Positions 28,421 through 37,029 of a stretch of DNA of 64,000 nt are shown piece after piece. The DNA is from Aquibacillus saliphilus (GTDB lineage Bacteria; Bacillota; Bacilli; Bacillales; Amphibacillaceae). Where the stretch lies: contig NZ_JAIZAP010000022.1 in NCBI RefSeq assembly GCF_020404745.1, forward strand, positions 1 through 64,000, in the 5' to 3' direction. Position 1 is the stretch's first letter. Each line of letters starts with the position of its first letter. Position numbers and translations under genes: made by a program. Below the pieces are notes generated by a model, which did no database searches, was not told the DNA's origin, and saw only the letters and a list, made by a program, of their open reading frames with translations.

Positions 28421-29404
28421 ATGGAAAAAAAGATAAAATGGGGGATACTAGGTACAGGCGGAATAGCGAAAAAATTTGCCGAGGATTTGTCGTATGCCAG
28501 TAATGCTGATCGAATTGCAGTAGGTTCAAGAACAAAAAATAGCGCTAAAGAGTTTGCTGAAAGATATGGGATTGAACGTGCATATGGTAGCTATCAGGAA
28601 TTAGCAGAGGACAAAGATGTAGATGCAATCTATGTAGCGACACCGCATCCTTTTCATAAAGAGAATGTAATGGCTTGTCTTCGAGCAGGTAAAGCTGTTC
28701 TTTGCGAAAAACCATTTACTGTTAGAGCAGAAGAACTTGAGGAACTTATTGATTTTGCTAAAGATAAAAAGCTGTTCCTTATGGAAGCAATGTGGACAAG
28801 GTTCCTTCCTCCGATTGTTAAGGTTAGAGAGTGGATTAACAATGGTAAAATAGGAGAAGTACGTTTAGTAAAAGCAGATTTTGGATTCCGGGCACCGTGG
28901 AATCCAGAGTGGAGACTACTAAACCCTGATCTTGGTGGGGGAGCACTGCTTGATGCTGGTATCTATCCAGTTTCCTTTGCATCGATGATTCTAGGTGCAA
29001 AACCAGAGAAAATAACAAGCACAGCTCATATTGGGGAAACTGGTGTTGATGAAGAATTCTCTATTATTATGTCATACCCAGGTGGTAAAACAGCATCTTT
29101 AAATGGTGCAGTTCGACTTAACCTAACCAATGAAGCATATATACTTGGAACAGAAGGCTATATTCACATTCCTAGTTTTCATTCTGCTAAGTCTGCATCA
29201 TTATATATTGGTAAAGAGAAAGTAGAAACGTTTATCGATGACCGAGAATCAACCGGCTATGCTTTTGAAGCAGAAGAAGTAGGGCGAGCCTTGAGTGAGG
29301 GACTAAAAGAAAGCTCCGTTATGCCTCTTAATGAATCGTTGGAAATTATGAAACTAATGGATGAAGTACGAGGACAGTGGGGACTTAAATATCCATTTGA
29401 ATAA
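28421..29404 (+). CDS. Gfo/Idh/MocA family oxidoreductase
   Basis: The 327-residue protein has an N-terminal Rossmann motif (WGILGTGGIAKKF), the EKPFTVRAEE segment with the conserved Lys, and the C-terminal GFO_IDH_MocA alpha/beta domain (GGGALLDAGIYPV). These enzymes use NAD(P) to oxidise or reduce sugars, inositols or trans-dihydrodiols. The ATG at 28421 follows AAAGGAGG; longer frames upstream cover the operator. The gene stands alone, so the substrate is unknown. Confidence 0.88.
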   Translation: MEKKIKWGILGTGGIAKKFAEDLSYASNADRIAVGSRTKNSAKEFAERYGIERAYGSYQELAEDKDVDAIYVATPHPFHKENVMACLRAGKAVLCEKPFTVRAEELEELIDFAKDKKLFLMEAMWTRFLPPIVKVREWINNGKIGEVRLVKADFGFRAPWNPEWRLLNPDLGGGALLDAGIYPVSFASMILGAKPEKITSTAHIGETGVDEEFSIIMSYPGGKTASLNGAVRLNLTNEAYILGTEGYIHIPSFHSAKSASLYIGKEKVETFIDDRESTGYAFEAEEVGRALSEGLKESSVMPLNESLEIMKLMDEVRGQWGLKYPFE

Positions 29405-29410
29405 ATAGAA

Positions 29411-29454
29411 ATGCCTGTTATTTGTCTTAGGAAGACAAGTGACAGGTGTTTTTA
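29411..29454 (+). terminator. Terminator of the oxidoreductase gene
   Basis: ATGCCTGTTATTTGTCTT pairs with AAGACAAGTGACAGGTGT (few mismatches) and is followed by a T-run. Confidence 0.8.
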
Positions 29455-29540
29455 GTTTCGTTTAAAAGATGTTTCTAATCGTTAGTGGGGAGAAAAAAAG
29501 GAATCTAGCTTAATGGATAGAAACGACTGTATCAATAAAA

Positions 29541-29592
29541 AAGAACTTGTCCCTATTTATATATGCCTTATGAATAGGGGCAAGTTTTCTTT
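29541..29592. terminator. Hairpin preceding the convergent PRC-barrel gene
   Basis: AAGAACTTGTCCCTATT pairs with AATAGGGGCAAGTTTTCTT around a 15-base loop, with T-rich flanks on both sides. It probably terminates the minus-strand PRC-barrel transcript. Confidence 0.7.
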
Positions 29593-29631
29593 ATACTACA
29601 ATCGCTATGCTAATCTTCACCTAAAATCACT

Positions 29632-30396
29632 CTAAAAATATGGGGGTTTTTGATAGCTTTGGTAGAGTTGTTTCTCATCTTCTCTTGTAAAGTGTTCGTG
29701 TAAATTGTAAAATGGACCGTTTTCAATTGTTTCTTTGGATAAATCAACAACTACTTTTTGATCAATCCAAGAGATATTCTTGATCCAATCAATTGATAAT
29801 AGCACGAATTTTCCTGGGAGAAAGTTTTTTGTTTCAACAATGAAATAGCGCAGCTTCCAGTTATAATCATCAACAAGAAAGTCTGTCACATGTCCAATTT
29901 CACCATTAGTAGCTTGAATGGTGTAGCCACCTAAATCACCTGAAATTTCGTCAACACTACGCAACTTTGTACTTTCTTGCTGTTCTTTGGCAAGTTCTTC
30001 TCCAGTTTGACCTGTCTTCATTAACTCTGCGGGAGTTGCAAAACCGCCCCACATCTTTTCGTTATCAAGATAGCTCCAGTAATAAGGCCACTCAAAGTAG
30101 GTATTCAGGCTAGATTCTTGTTGTCTGGAAACAGGTTGATTTTCGTCGATATTAGGACTATTTTTGATACTATCTTTCGACTCGAAAATAGTCACTGTTG
30201 AATTTTGATAGTCCACATAATCAAAAGAAATAGGAGAGACTAATACCTTTCTTCCTGGCAACCATTTTTTCGTATCCACAACAAGGTAACGTACCACCCA
30301 ACTATCTTCATCAAAATAAATATCTTTCACTTTTCCTAATTTGTCATCTGTTGCTTGCACTTTAAAATCTTGTATTCGATTTGTGAAATGTAACAT
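29632..30396 (-). CDS. Two-copy PRC-barrel domain protein
   Basis: The 254-residue protein has two PRC-barrel units (about 1-75 and 145-230), each with a KVKDIYFDEDSWVVRYLVVDT-like strand pattern followed by LPGRKVLVSP or LPGKFVLLS. PRC-barrels in photosynthetic reaction centre H subunits and RimM bind partners; stand-alone bacillus versions have no known role. GAGGTAGTTGAATG precedes the start. Confidence 0.82.
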   Translation of the reverse strand: MLHFTNRIQDFKVQATDDKLGKVKDIYFDEDSWVVRYLVVDTKKWLPGRKVLVSPISFDYVDYQNSTVTIFESKDSIKNSPNIDENQPVSRQQESSLNTYFEWPYYWSYLDNEKMWGGFATPAELMKTGQTGEELAKEQQESTKLRSVDEISGDLGGYTIQATNGEIGHVTDFLVDDYNWKLRYFIVETKNFLPGKFVLLSIDWIKNISWIDQKVVVDLSKETIENGPFYNLHEHFTREDEKQLYQSYQKPPYF

Positions 30397-30470
30397 TCAA
30401 CTACCTCCTCAAATAGTTATCCTGTTATTTTTCTTTTACCGGTTATCGTTAGTTTTAAACATAAGGTTTT

Positions 30471-30776
30471 TATGCAACGGGGAATGCCAAGTCGATGTCA
30501 AGTGCATTTAACCATGTTGCGCATGGCGGTAAACTACTTGTTAAGGAGAATATTAGCTTCAAAGATCCGGAGTTTCATAAAAAAGAACTGACTTTAATGG
30601 GTAGTCGAAACGCGACAAAAGAAGACTTTCAGGTGGTAATTGAAACAATCAAAAGCGGACAGATAAATGCCGAATCGTATATCACCCACAGAACCAGCTT
30701 TGATCAAATGACCGAGGTGTACGAAAGCTGGTATAACCCAGAAGAGAAAGTTATTAAGGCAATTGTGACCTTATGA
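30471..30776 (+). pseudogene. C-terminal remnant of a zinc-type alcohol dehydrogenase
   Basis: The reading ATGNAKSMSSAFNHVAHGG, then FHKKELTLMGSRNATKEDF and a terminal segment through ITHRTSFDQM, matches the last third of medium-chain zinc alcohol/threonine-type dehydrogenases. The catalytic zinc-binding and most of the Rossmann part are missing and the sequence before 30471 is not similar. There is no ribosome binding site at the first ATG (30495), so it is probably not translated. Confidence 0.75.
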
Positions 30777-30817
30777 GGAGCTTGATATAGAGATTGGGAA
30801 ATAGAACAACAGAAAAA

Positions 30818-30858
30818 AACAATCGAGCGACCATAGCTGCGGTTGCTCGATTGTTTAC
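30818..30858. terminator. Hairpin after the dehydrogenase remnant
   Basis: AACAATCGAGCGACC (30818-30832) pairs with GGTTGCTCGATTGTT (30841-30855) with one wobble and an 8-base loop. It follows an A-run and precedes a short T-rich stretch. Confidence 0.75.
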
Positions 30859-30867
30859 TTGTAGTCC

Positions 30868-31075
30868 AGGAAATTATAAAATGGTCTGCTATGGATAATT
30901 AATTACTAAGTTAGCCACGTCCAGCTCCAGCTCCAGCGCCTAGCCGGAAATAAGCGGTTTTCTTATTTCGAATGGACCCGCCTGAGGTCTTAAGACAAGC
31001 CTCTCTGTGACAAAAAGCGTCACGTCGAGGCTTGTCTTAAGCTTGTCGGGGCTAACAAGGCGCCCTTATCTTTTC
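30868..31075. repeat. Dispersed structured intergenic repeat, copy 2
   Basis: It is the second copy of the element at 9680-9850 and is about 37 bp longer owing to an extra segment near 30945-30980. The core is a perfect 15-bp stem: CTTAAGACAAGCCTC (30989-31003) with GAGGCTTGTCTTAAG (31027-31041), and an inner GTGAC/GTCAC stem. Outer arms GCGCCTAGCC and GGGGCTAACAAGGCGC are also complementary in part. No protein is encoded. Confidence 0.82.
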
Positions 31076-31080
31076 TTGTA

Positions 31081-32019
31081 TTATTTAACTTTAATCACAA
31101 TTTTACCTTTGGCATGATGTGTTTCGCTCAGTCCATGTGCTTCTCGGAGTTGCTCAGCAGTAAAAGTGAATACATGTCCAACTTGGGGTTTTACAATTTC
31201 TTTTTCTAAGAGATCTCCAAGCGTGCTTAGTTGTTCACCATTTGGAGTTAGCCAATATGACATCGCATCGACGCCGTGTTTTTTAGCTAAATCCTGGTCA
31301 GGTTGCCCCGCGATTGTCACAAGTTTACCTCCGTGTTTTAGCACTTGAAAGCCTTTTTCTAACACTTCTCCACCCATGGTATCAAGGACAACATCAAAGT
31401 CTTTCAATACCTCTTCAAATTTCTCGGTTTGGTAGTTAATGAATTGATCGGCGCCAAGTTGTTTTACATATGCTTCATTGGTTTCACTTGCTGTTGTGGC
31501 AACGTATGCCCCTAAATGCTTGGCCATTTGAATAGCTAAACTACCTACACCGCCAGCACCGGCCTGTATTAATACTTTATCGCCTTTTTTTACCTCAGTT
31601 TTATCAACGAGACATTGCCATGCAGTAAGTCCTGCGAGTGGAATGGAAGCAGCTTCTTCGTAAGAAAGGTTTTTTGGCTTTTTTGCTAGTAAGTTTTCAT
31701 CGACAGTGGTGTACTCCGCATATGTTCCGTCAGCTGTTGTATCTGGACGAGCGAAAACCTCGTCGCCGACAGCAAAGTTTTTCACGTCTTTACCAGTCTC
31801 GACAATTATTCCTGCGACATCCCAACCTAAAATAATTGGAAATGAAAAATCAAGCATAGCCTTCAAATAACCTTCTCTTAGTTTCCAGTCGATAGGGTTA
31901 ATAGAAGTAGCATGGACCTCCACTAATACTTGGTTATCATTAATCTCCGGTTTTGGTACGTCTTGCTCCTGTAGGGCTTCTTTGCCACCATACTCATTTA
32001 TAACAATTGCTTTCATCAC
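31081..32019 (-). CDS. NADP-dependent quinone oxidoreductase-like medium-chain reductase
   Basis: The 312-residue protein has a GroES-like N-terminal domain (VEVHATSINPIDWKLREG, FPIILGWDVAG), a Rossmann domain with VLIQAGAGGVGSLAIQMAKHLGA, and no structural zinc site, as in the QOR/YhdH-type group. It likely reduces quinones or alpha,beta-unsaturated carbonyls with NADPH. AAAGGAG lies upstream of the GTG/ATG start pair. It is divergent from the exopolysaccharide operon and stands alone. Confidence 0.87.
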   Translation of the reverse strand: MMKAIVINEYGGKEALQEQDVPKPEINDNQVLVEVHATSINPIDWKLREGYLKAMLDFSFPIILGWDVAGIIVETGKDVKNFAVGDEVFARPDTTADGTYAEYTTVDENLLAKKPKNLSYEEAASIPLAGLTAWQCLVDKTEVKKGDKVLIQAGAGGVGSLAIQMAKHLGAYVATTASETNEAYVKQLGADQFINYQTEKFEEVLKDFDVVLDTMGGEVLEKGFQVLKHGGKLVTIAGQPDQDLAKKHGVDAMSYWLTPNGEQLSTLGDLLEKEIVKPQVGHVFTFTAEQLREAHGLSETHHAKGKIVIKVK

Positions 32020-32416
32020 TTGATGCTCCTTTAATCATATTGATTTTAGTATGACCAAGTCTAGTAAATGCAAATCAAAAAATCAAAGAATAAGCTTGTA
32101 GAACTTAGCATTGAAAAAGTGGTTTTCGTTAGTGATAGTTGGCGATAGCTATAAAATAATAATGTATTCACGATGTCATTTGAGGAGATATATCCAAAAT
32201 GTGTCGGAGAAGCATTGGTATATATAAATTTACTCGATAACTTTAGCAGTCGCGCTCAATCAGGGCTTATTTGCAAAGGCCTATAACATAGGAACTGGTT
32301 CTAATTGGAGTATTTCGATTAAGGTTACATAACTTGTTTATATTATTAAAATAGATAAGTCGATTTTGTCAAAAAAAGGAGTATTTAGTAGAAGTATAAG
32401 ATGTTTTAAAATTTTG
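32020..32416. other. Intergenic region before the eps promoter; possible epimerase fragments
   Basis: No intact gene is seen. Two short readings at 32173-32332 resemble pieces of a sugar-nucleotide epimerase: VGEALVYINLLDNFSS and, in another frame, KAYNIGTGSNWSI. They may be an internally deleted remnant, but the match is short. Confidence 0.3.
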
Positions 32417-32445
32417 TTGACTTGTTCTTTATAAAGAATTAGAAT
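32417..32445 (+). promoter_or_regulatory. eps operon promoter with SinR-type operator in the spacer
   Basis: TTGACT (32417-32422) and TAGAAT (32440-32445) are separated by exactly 17 bases, a good SigA promoter. GTTCTTTATAAAGAA (32424-32438) fills the spacer; its TTCTTTATAAAGAA part is a perfect palindrome and GTTCTTT matches the published SinR consensus GTTCTYT. A repressor bound here would block RNA polymerase, as SinR does at B. subtilis epsA. Transcription would start about 150 bp before epsA. Confidence 0.8.
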
Positions 32446-32535
32446 GAAGATTATTAAGGACGTTAGCATCTCTATATATTCTTCGTAGTTAAAAAGTAAG
32501 ACTACAATGCAAAAGAAAATTTAAATGTAATTATT

Positions 32536-32550
32536 GTTCTTTATAATGAA
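32536..32550 (+). promoter_or_regulatory. Second SinR-type operator upstream of epsA
   Basis: GTTCTTTATAATGAA differs from the perfect operator at one base. It lies 112 bp downstream of the first site, between the promoter and epsA, and contains a TATAAT (32542-32547) without a clear -35. Confidence 0.65.
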
Positions 32551-32596
32551 TAAAATGTAGAGGTAGTGTAAATAAAATCGAGTTTTTTAAAAAAAG

Positions 32597-33352
32597 GTGA
32601 TTAACGTGAGTAAATTGAGTAAGGATTTTATTCAAGATAATAGAAAGGTTAGAGAGATAAATTTAAAGGAGTACTATGATTTATTTAGAAAAAGATTGTG
32701 GATAATTCTTTTAATCACTACTCTGACAACGTTAGCAGGTTATTTTTATGACAGCCAAAATAACTATGTTCCATTATATGAAACTTCAACAAGAGTTATT
32801 ATCGGACCAGAAGCAGAGTCAATGGTAACTTTAATGGTAATGATTAAAGATCCAATCATTTTGGAAAAGGTAATACAAGAGTTAGAACTAACAAGAACTT
32901 CGGATGTTTTAGCAGAACAAATCGATGTAACGAGAATTGATGAATCAAGTGTAATCAGTATTTCAGTTATCGATGAGGATCCCGTTTTAGCAATGAATAT
33001 TGCAAATGCAACATCAAAAATATTTAAACAAGAAATTGTAGGGATTTTAAATTTCAATGGAGTACAACTATTATCAGAAGCAAAAGAAAACTCACTTCCA
33101 ATCAATGAGCCATCAAGAGGAGTAACTCTTTTTGCTGCAATATTTGGAATTATTGTTAGTGTAGGATTTGTGTTTTTATTGGAATCGTTAGATGGAACTG
33201 TTAAGAAGGAACGAGATGTTGAGGAAGTACTTGGAGTACCAGTACTTGGGGTGATTTCAAATATGAATAAGAGAAAATTCATCCTAAAAAAACAAAAACA
33301 CCAGCAAAAGCAGGAGTCGGAGATAAGGGGTGAAACAATTGGCATTGAATAA
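32597..33352 (+). CDS. epsA: Polysaccharide co-polymerase / tyrosine-kinase modulator (EpsA-like)
   Basis: The 251-residue protein has an N-terminal Wzz domain with a membrane segment (LWIILLITTLTTLAGYF), a periplasmic-type loop, and a second membrane segment (LFAAIFGIIVSVGFVFLLE) near residue 185. A basic cytoplasmic tail follows. It is expected to pair with the EpsB-like ATPase and set polymer chain length or export. AAAAAGGTGATTAAC precedes the GTG start. It is first gene of the exopolysaccharide operon. Confidence 0.85.
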   Translation: MINVSKLSKDFIQDNRKVREINLKEYYDLFRKRLWIILLITTLTTLAGYFYDSQNNYVPLYETSTRVIIGPEAESMVTLMVMIKDPIILEKVIQELELTRTSDVLAEQIDVTRIDESSVISISVIDEDPVLAMNIANATSKIFKQEIVGILNFNGVQLLSEAKENSLPINEPSRGVTLFAAIFGIIVSVGFVFLLESLDGTVKKERDVEEVLGVPVLGVISNMNKRKFILKKQKHQQKQESEIRGETIGIE

Positions 33353-33362
33353 AAGGAGTCAA

Positions 33363-33998
33363 GTGAAAAATTTTAAGAAAAAGAATCTCGTGACCTATTC
33401 AAACCCAGATTCAGCGATTTCAGATCAATTTCAAACAATTAAAACAAATATAAAATTTTTGACAGAAAAAAGAAATAATCAAATCTTTTTAATAACATCT
33501 CCAGGAATAGGAGAAGGTAAATCGACTATAACTGCCAATTTATCTGTGTCTATGGCTCAACAAAAAGAAAGAATTTTACTAATTGACGCTAATCTCAGAG
33601 ACCCTATTATTCATACTGTCTTTAAGCTCTCAAATGAGACTGGATTAACAGATGTACTACATAATAAAACATTACTTAATCAAGCAATTAACAACACTGG
33701 AATTGGAAACTTAGACATCTTGACTAGCGGCAATTATTCCCCTAATCCTGCAGAATTAATAGGTCATGAATGGATGAGAGAAATATTGAAACAATTAGCA
33801 GATTCATACGATATGATATTGATTGATGGTCCTAGTGTTTTAAAATGGACAGAAACAAGAATATTAGCAAATCTGAGTCATAGTGTAGTACTTGCAGTAG
33901 CGCGAGGAAAAACAGGAATGGAAAAAGCAGAAGAGGCTAGGAAAGTCTTAGAATTAGCACATGCTAATTTAGTTGGAGCAATTATTATCGAGAAATAA
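33363..33998 (+). CDS. epsB: Exopolysaccharide tyrosine-protein kinase-like ATPase (EpsB-like)
   Basis: The 211-residue protein has Walker A SPGIGEGKSTITANL, Walker A' LLIDANLRDP and Walker B ILIDGP, the BY-kinase arrangement. It should bind the EpsA-like tail and drive polymer assembly. The C-terminus ends VGAIIIEK with no tyrosine cluster, unlike most BY-kinases. I chose GTG at 33363 because AAAAGGAG is five bases upstream; an earlier GTG at 33330 would overlap epsA by 23 bases and lies too close to its AAGGG. Confidence 0.87.
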   Translation: MKNFKKKNLVTYSNPDSAISDQFQTIKTNIKFLTEKRNNQIFLITSPGIGEGKSTITANLSVSMAQQKERILLIDANLRDPIIHTVFKLSNETGLTDVLHNKTLLNQAINNTGIGNLDILTSGNYSPNPAELIGHEWMREILKQLADSYDMILIDGPSVLKWTETRILANLSHSVVLAVARGKTGMEKAEEARKVLELAHANLVGAIIIEK

Positions 33999-34039
33999 AA
34001 GGGATTTTTTTGATTCTATCGTTCGTTATTAAGAATAAT

Positions 34040-34150
34040 TTATTCGTTGGTCTTGGTGATGTCTACTTATCAATAACAATGTAGGCAATCGGTCATGCTG
34101 TGGGTTGGAGTCAACCTTAGACGCGTTCGTTGTCGATAGTGTGATGTGAG
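34040..34150 (+). ncRNA. Candidate EAR element (eps-associated RNA, processive antiterminator)
   Basis: In B. subtilis the EAR RNA lies between epsB and epsC and lets polymerase read through terminators in the long eps operon. Here the 293-bp gap between the same two genes contains a GC-rich structured stretch in AT-rich surroundings. It holds a GGTTG/CAACC hairpin (34103-34116) and a GTCTAC/GTAGGC pair bracketing TTATCAATAACAAT, and a terminator-like hairpin follows directly. Position is the main evidence; I cannot run a covariance model. Confidence 0.65.
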
Positions 34151-34151
34151 G

Positions 34152-34182
34152 ATGGGTTAAATGCCCATAATTTTTTATTTTT
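34152..34182 (+). terminator. Terminator-like hairpin downstream of the EAR candidate
   Basis: ATGGG (34152-34156) pairs with CCCAT (34164-34168), followed by AATTTTTTATTTTT. It is a weak intrinsic terminator that the preceding RNA might override. Confidence 0.6.
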
Positions 34183-34291
34183 AAGTGCTTATTTATGTGG
34201 CTTTTAAATAGGACATGTAAATAAACACTTAACTATTTTTCCGAGATAAAAGGGGATTATTGAAAAAAAGACTATAGAAAGGGGGAAGTAC

Positions 34292-36121
34292 ATGACTTAC
34301 CGCCAGCGGTTGTCATTATTTATCATTCTTGATTCAGTTATTGTAATTACCGCCATTTTTATTAGTAGATTTCTTGTAAATGCTAGCATTCACGTGATTA
34401 CTATTCCACTAATTGTTAGTTCGATTATCATTCTACTGAGTCATCATTCTTTTTCAGTCATGTATAAGTTATACAAAAAGGCCTGGGAGTATGCCAGCGT
34501 AGGTGAGTTAGTCATTATTACTAAGATTGTCAGTTTTTCAATGCTTATCGCGCTGGTATTTCAACAAGCTTTGTTTCAGGAAACACAATTTAGGCTACTA
34601 GCCGTCACCTGGTTACTTCATATGTTGTTTATAGGTGGTTCAAGGTTTGTCCTAAGAATGTACCGCGATTCGATTATTAATAAATCTATCAGCCAAAAAA
34701 GAACCCTTATTATTGGTGCAGGTGCAGCTGGAACAATGGTGGCTAGACAATTACTAAAGAATAATGAGGGTCTGTTACCAATTGCATTTGTCGATGACAA
34801 CATACGTAAGCATCATTTGGATATCATGGGGATTCCAGTTACTGGCGGAGTTAATGTTATTGAGCAGGTAGTACTTGATTACAACATTGAAAATATAATT
34901 ATCTCGATACCATCGCTAAGTAAAAAAGAGTTGAACGTTATTTTTAGAGAGTGTGCCAAAACAAAAGCAAAAACGCAAATCATGCCAATGTTGGAAGACT
35001 TGGTTACGGGTAAGGTCTCTGTTAGCCAATTTCGTGATGTTCAAGTTGAAGACTTGTTAGGAAGAGATCCGGTTAACATGGATATAGAAAAAATATCTGA
35101 ATATGTAACCGATAAAGTTATCTTAGTTACTGGTGCTGGTGGTTCAATAGGCTCGGAGATTTCAAGACAAATTGCTGTTTTTAAACCACAGACATTGATT
35201 TTACTTGGACATGGAGAAAATAGTATTTATTCGATTGAAATGGAATTAAAGGATAAATTCAAAGATTCACAGGTTGAGTTTATTACAGAAATAGCCGACT
35301 TACAAGACCAGGACAAAATGTTGAAGATTATGAGTGAGCATAAACCAGATGTAGTTTATCATGCCGCTGCTCATAAACATGTGCCATTAATGGAACGAAA
35401 TCCTGAAGAGGCTGTTAAAAACAATTTAATTGGTACGATGAATGCAGCAAAAGCTGCTGACCAGTATGGTGTAAAAACTTTTGTAATGATTTCTACTGAT
35501 AAAGCCGTAAATCCAACAAGTGTCATGGGAGCAACAAAGAAGTTAGCAGAGATGGTTGTTCAAGGTATGGGTAAGTATAGCAACACCAAGTTTGTTGCAG
35601 TCCGGTTTGGAAATGTATTAGGAAGTAGAGGTAGTGTCATCCCGATATTTAAGAAACAAATTGAAAAAGGTGGGCCAGTGACAGTCACTCATCCAGACAT
35701 GTTGCGTTATTTTATGACAATACCCGAGGCTTCAAGGCTAGTCATCCAAGCAGGTGCACTTGCTAAAGGTGGCGAAGTATTTGTTTTAGATATGGGAGAA
35801 CCAGTGAAAATTGTTGACTTAGCAATGAATTTAATTAAGTTATCTGGTTATTCTGTAGAGGAAATTGGCATTGAGTTTACAGGAATGAGACCAGGAGAAA
35901 AATTATTTGAGGAATTATTAAAGGAAAACGAAGTACAACAAGAACATATTTATCCAAAAATTCACATTGGCAAAACCGCAGAGTTATATTTAGAAGAAAT
36001 TGAAGAACTAATAAACAACTATGCTAACTTCGATAAGGTCTCGCTTAGAAATTATTTATTAGACTTAGCTAATGGAAAAGTAACAAAAAGACAAAAGCCA
36101 ATTATGTCAGCATCAAGTTAG
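34292..36121 (+). CDS. epsC: Membrane UDP-GlcNAc 4,6-dehydratase (EpsC/PglF-like)
   Basis: The 609-residue protein has four N-terminal membrane segments (to about residue 120), a nucleotide-binding domain ([13 protein letters not shown]), and a C-terminal extended SDR domain with [16 protein letters not shown] near residue 282. Its catalytic motif [18 protein letters not shown] has Met where most SDRs have Tyr, as in PglF/CapD. It makes the UDP-4-keto-6-deoxy sugar used by EpsN. AAAGGGGGAAGTAC precedes the ATG. Confidence 0.95.
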   Translation: MTYRQRLSLFIILDSVIVITAIFISRFLVNASIHVITIPLIVSSIIILLSHHSFSVMYKLYKKAWEYASVGELVIITKIVSFSMLIALVFQQALFQETQFRLLAVTWLLHMLFIGGSRFVLRMYRDSIINKSISQKRTLIIGAGAAGTMVARQLLKNNEGLLPIAFVDDNIRKHHLDIMGIPVTGGVNVIEQVVLDYNIENIIISIPSLSKKELNVIFRECAKTKAKTQIMPMLEDLVTGKVSVSQFRDVQVEDLLGRDPVNMDIEKISEYVTDKVILVTGAGGSIGSEISRQIAVFKPQTLILLGHGENSIYSIEMELKDKFKDSQVEFITEIADLQDQDKMLKIMSEHKPDVVYHAAAHKHVPLMERNPEEAVKNNLIGTMNAAKAADQYGVKTFVMISTDKAVNPTSVMGATKKLAEMVVQGMGKYSNTKFVAVRFGNVLGSRGSVIPIFKKQIEKGGPVTVTHPDMLRYFMTIPEASRLVIQAGALAKGGEVFVLDMGEPVKIVDLAMNLIKLSGYSVEEIGIEFTGMRPGEKLFEELLKENEVQQEHIYPKIHIGKTAELYLEEIEELINNYANFDKVSLRNYLLDLANGKVTKRQKPIMSASS

Positions 36122-36137
36122 AAAGGGGTGTAAATCA

Positions 36138-37016
36138 ATGAAAGTGAAAAAAGCAATCATACCAGCTGCCGGCCTTGGTACTAGATTTCTTCCGGCAACG
36201 AAAGCAATGCCGAAAGAGATGCTACCAATTGTTGATAAGCCGACCATTCAGTACATAGTTGAAGAGGCAATTGAGTCAGGTATTGAAGATATAATTATCG
36301 TAACCGGTAAAGGGAAAAGAGCGATTGAAGACCATTTTGATAACTCATTTGAGCTAGAACAAAACCTGTTTAACAAAGGAAAATTCGATTTATTAAGTGA
36401 AGTACAAAAGTCTTCGAAGCTAGTCGATATTCATTATATCCGGCAAAAGGAACCGAAAGGATTGGGTCACGCAATTTGGTGTGCCCGCAAATTTATCGGA
36501 GCTGAACCCTTTGCAGTGCTTTTAGGAGATGACATTGTGAGGTCCCAAACTCCATGTCTAAAGCAACTGATTGATCAATATAACCGCTACAATGCGACGA
36601 TTTTAGGAGTGCAAACCGTTAAGGAAAGTGAAGTTTCGAGATACGGTATTGTCGGTGGAAGTATGATCTCTGATCGGTTATATAACGTACACAATCTTGT
36701 AGAAAAACCTAAACAAGAAGATGCTCCTTCAAATTTAGCAATTTTAGGACGCTATATTCTAAGTTCTAGTATTTTTAACATATTGGAAAGCCAAAAGCCT
36801 GGCACTGGTGATGAAATACAATTAACAGATGCCATTGCTGAACTTAATAAACAGGAAGCGGTATATGCTTACGATTTTGAAGGGCGCAGGTATGATGTTG
36901 GAGAAAAAATGGGTTTTATCAAGACGACAATTGACTTAGCGCTAGAACGAGAAGATTTACGCAAGGATTTATTGGAATATCTTTCTACTATAGTAGAGAA
37001 AGAGTTAATGAGATAG
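36138..37016 (+). CDS. gtaB: UTP--glucose-1-phosphate uridylyltransferase
   Basis: It forms UDP-glucose from UTP and glucose-1-phosphate, supplying the GalE in the same operon. The 292-residue protein has [28 protein letters not shown] and LGDDIV, the GalU/GtaB signatures. It starts 16 bp after epsC with AAAGGGGTG upstream. It may be a second, operon-specific copy; a housekeeping copy cannot be judged from this window. Confidence 0.95.
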   Translation: MKVKKAIIPAAGLGTRFLPATKAMPKEMLPIVDKPTIQYIVEEAIESGIEDIIIVTGKGKRAIEDHFDNSFELEQNLFNKGKFDLLSEVQKSSKLVDIHYIRQKEPKGLGHAIWCARKFIGAEPFAVLLGDDIVRSQTPCLKQLIDQYNRYNATILGVQTVKESEVSRYGIVGGSMISDRLYNVHNLVEKPKQEDAPSNLAILGRYILSSSIFNILESQKPGTGDEIQLTDAIAELNKQEAVYAYDFEGRRYDVGEKMGFIKTTIDLALEREDLRKDLLEYLSTIVEKELMR

Positions 37017-37029
37017 ATAGGTGAAAAAC

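Noticed and set aside
28694-28700. Additional GTTCTTT site
   Set aside because: It is within a coding region, lacks the inverted half-site and has no promoter context.
32764-33345. 193-codon open frame on the minus strand
   Set aside because: It is antisense to epsA, whose product has clear Wzz features; the frame has no family resemblance.
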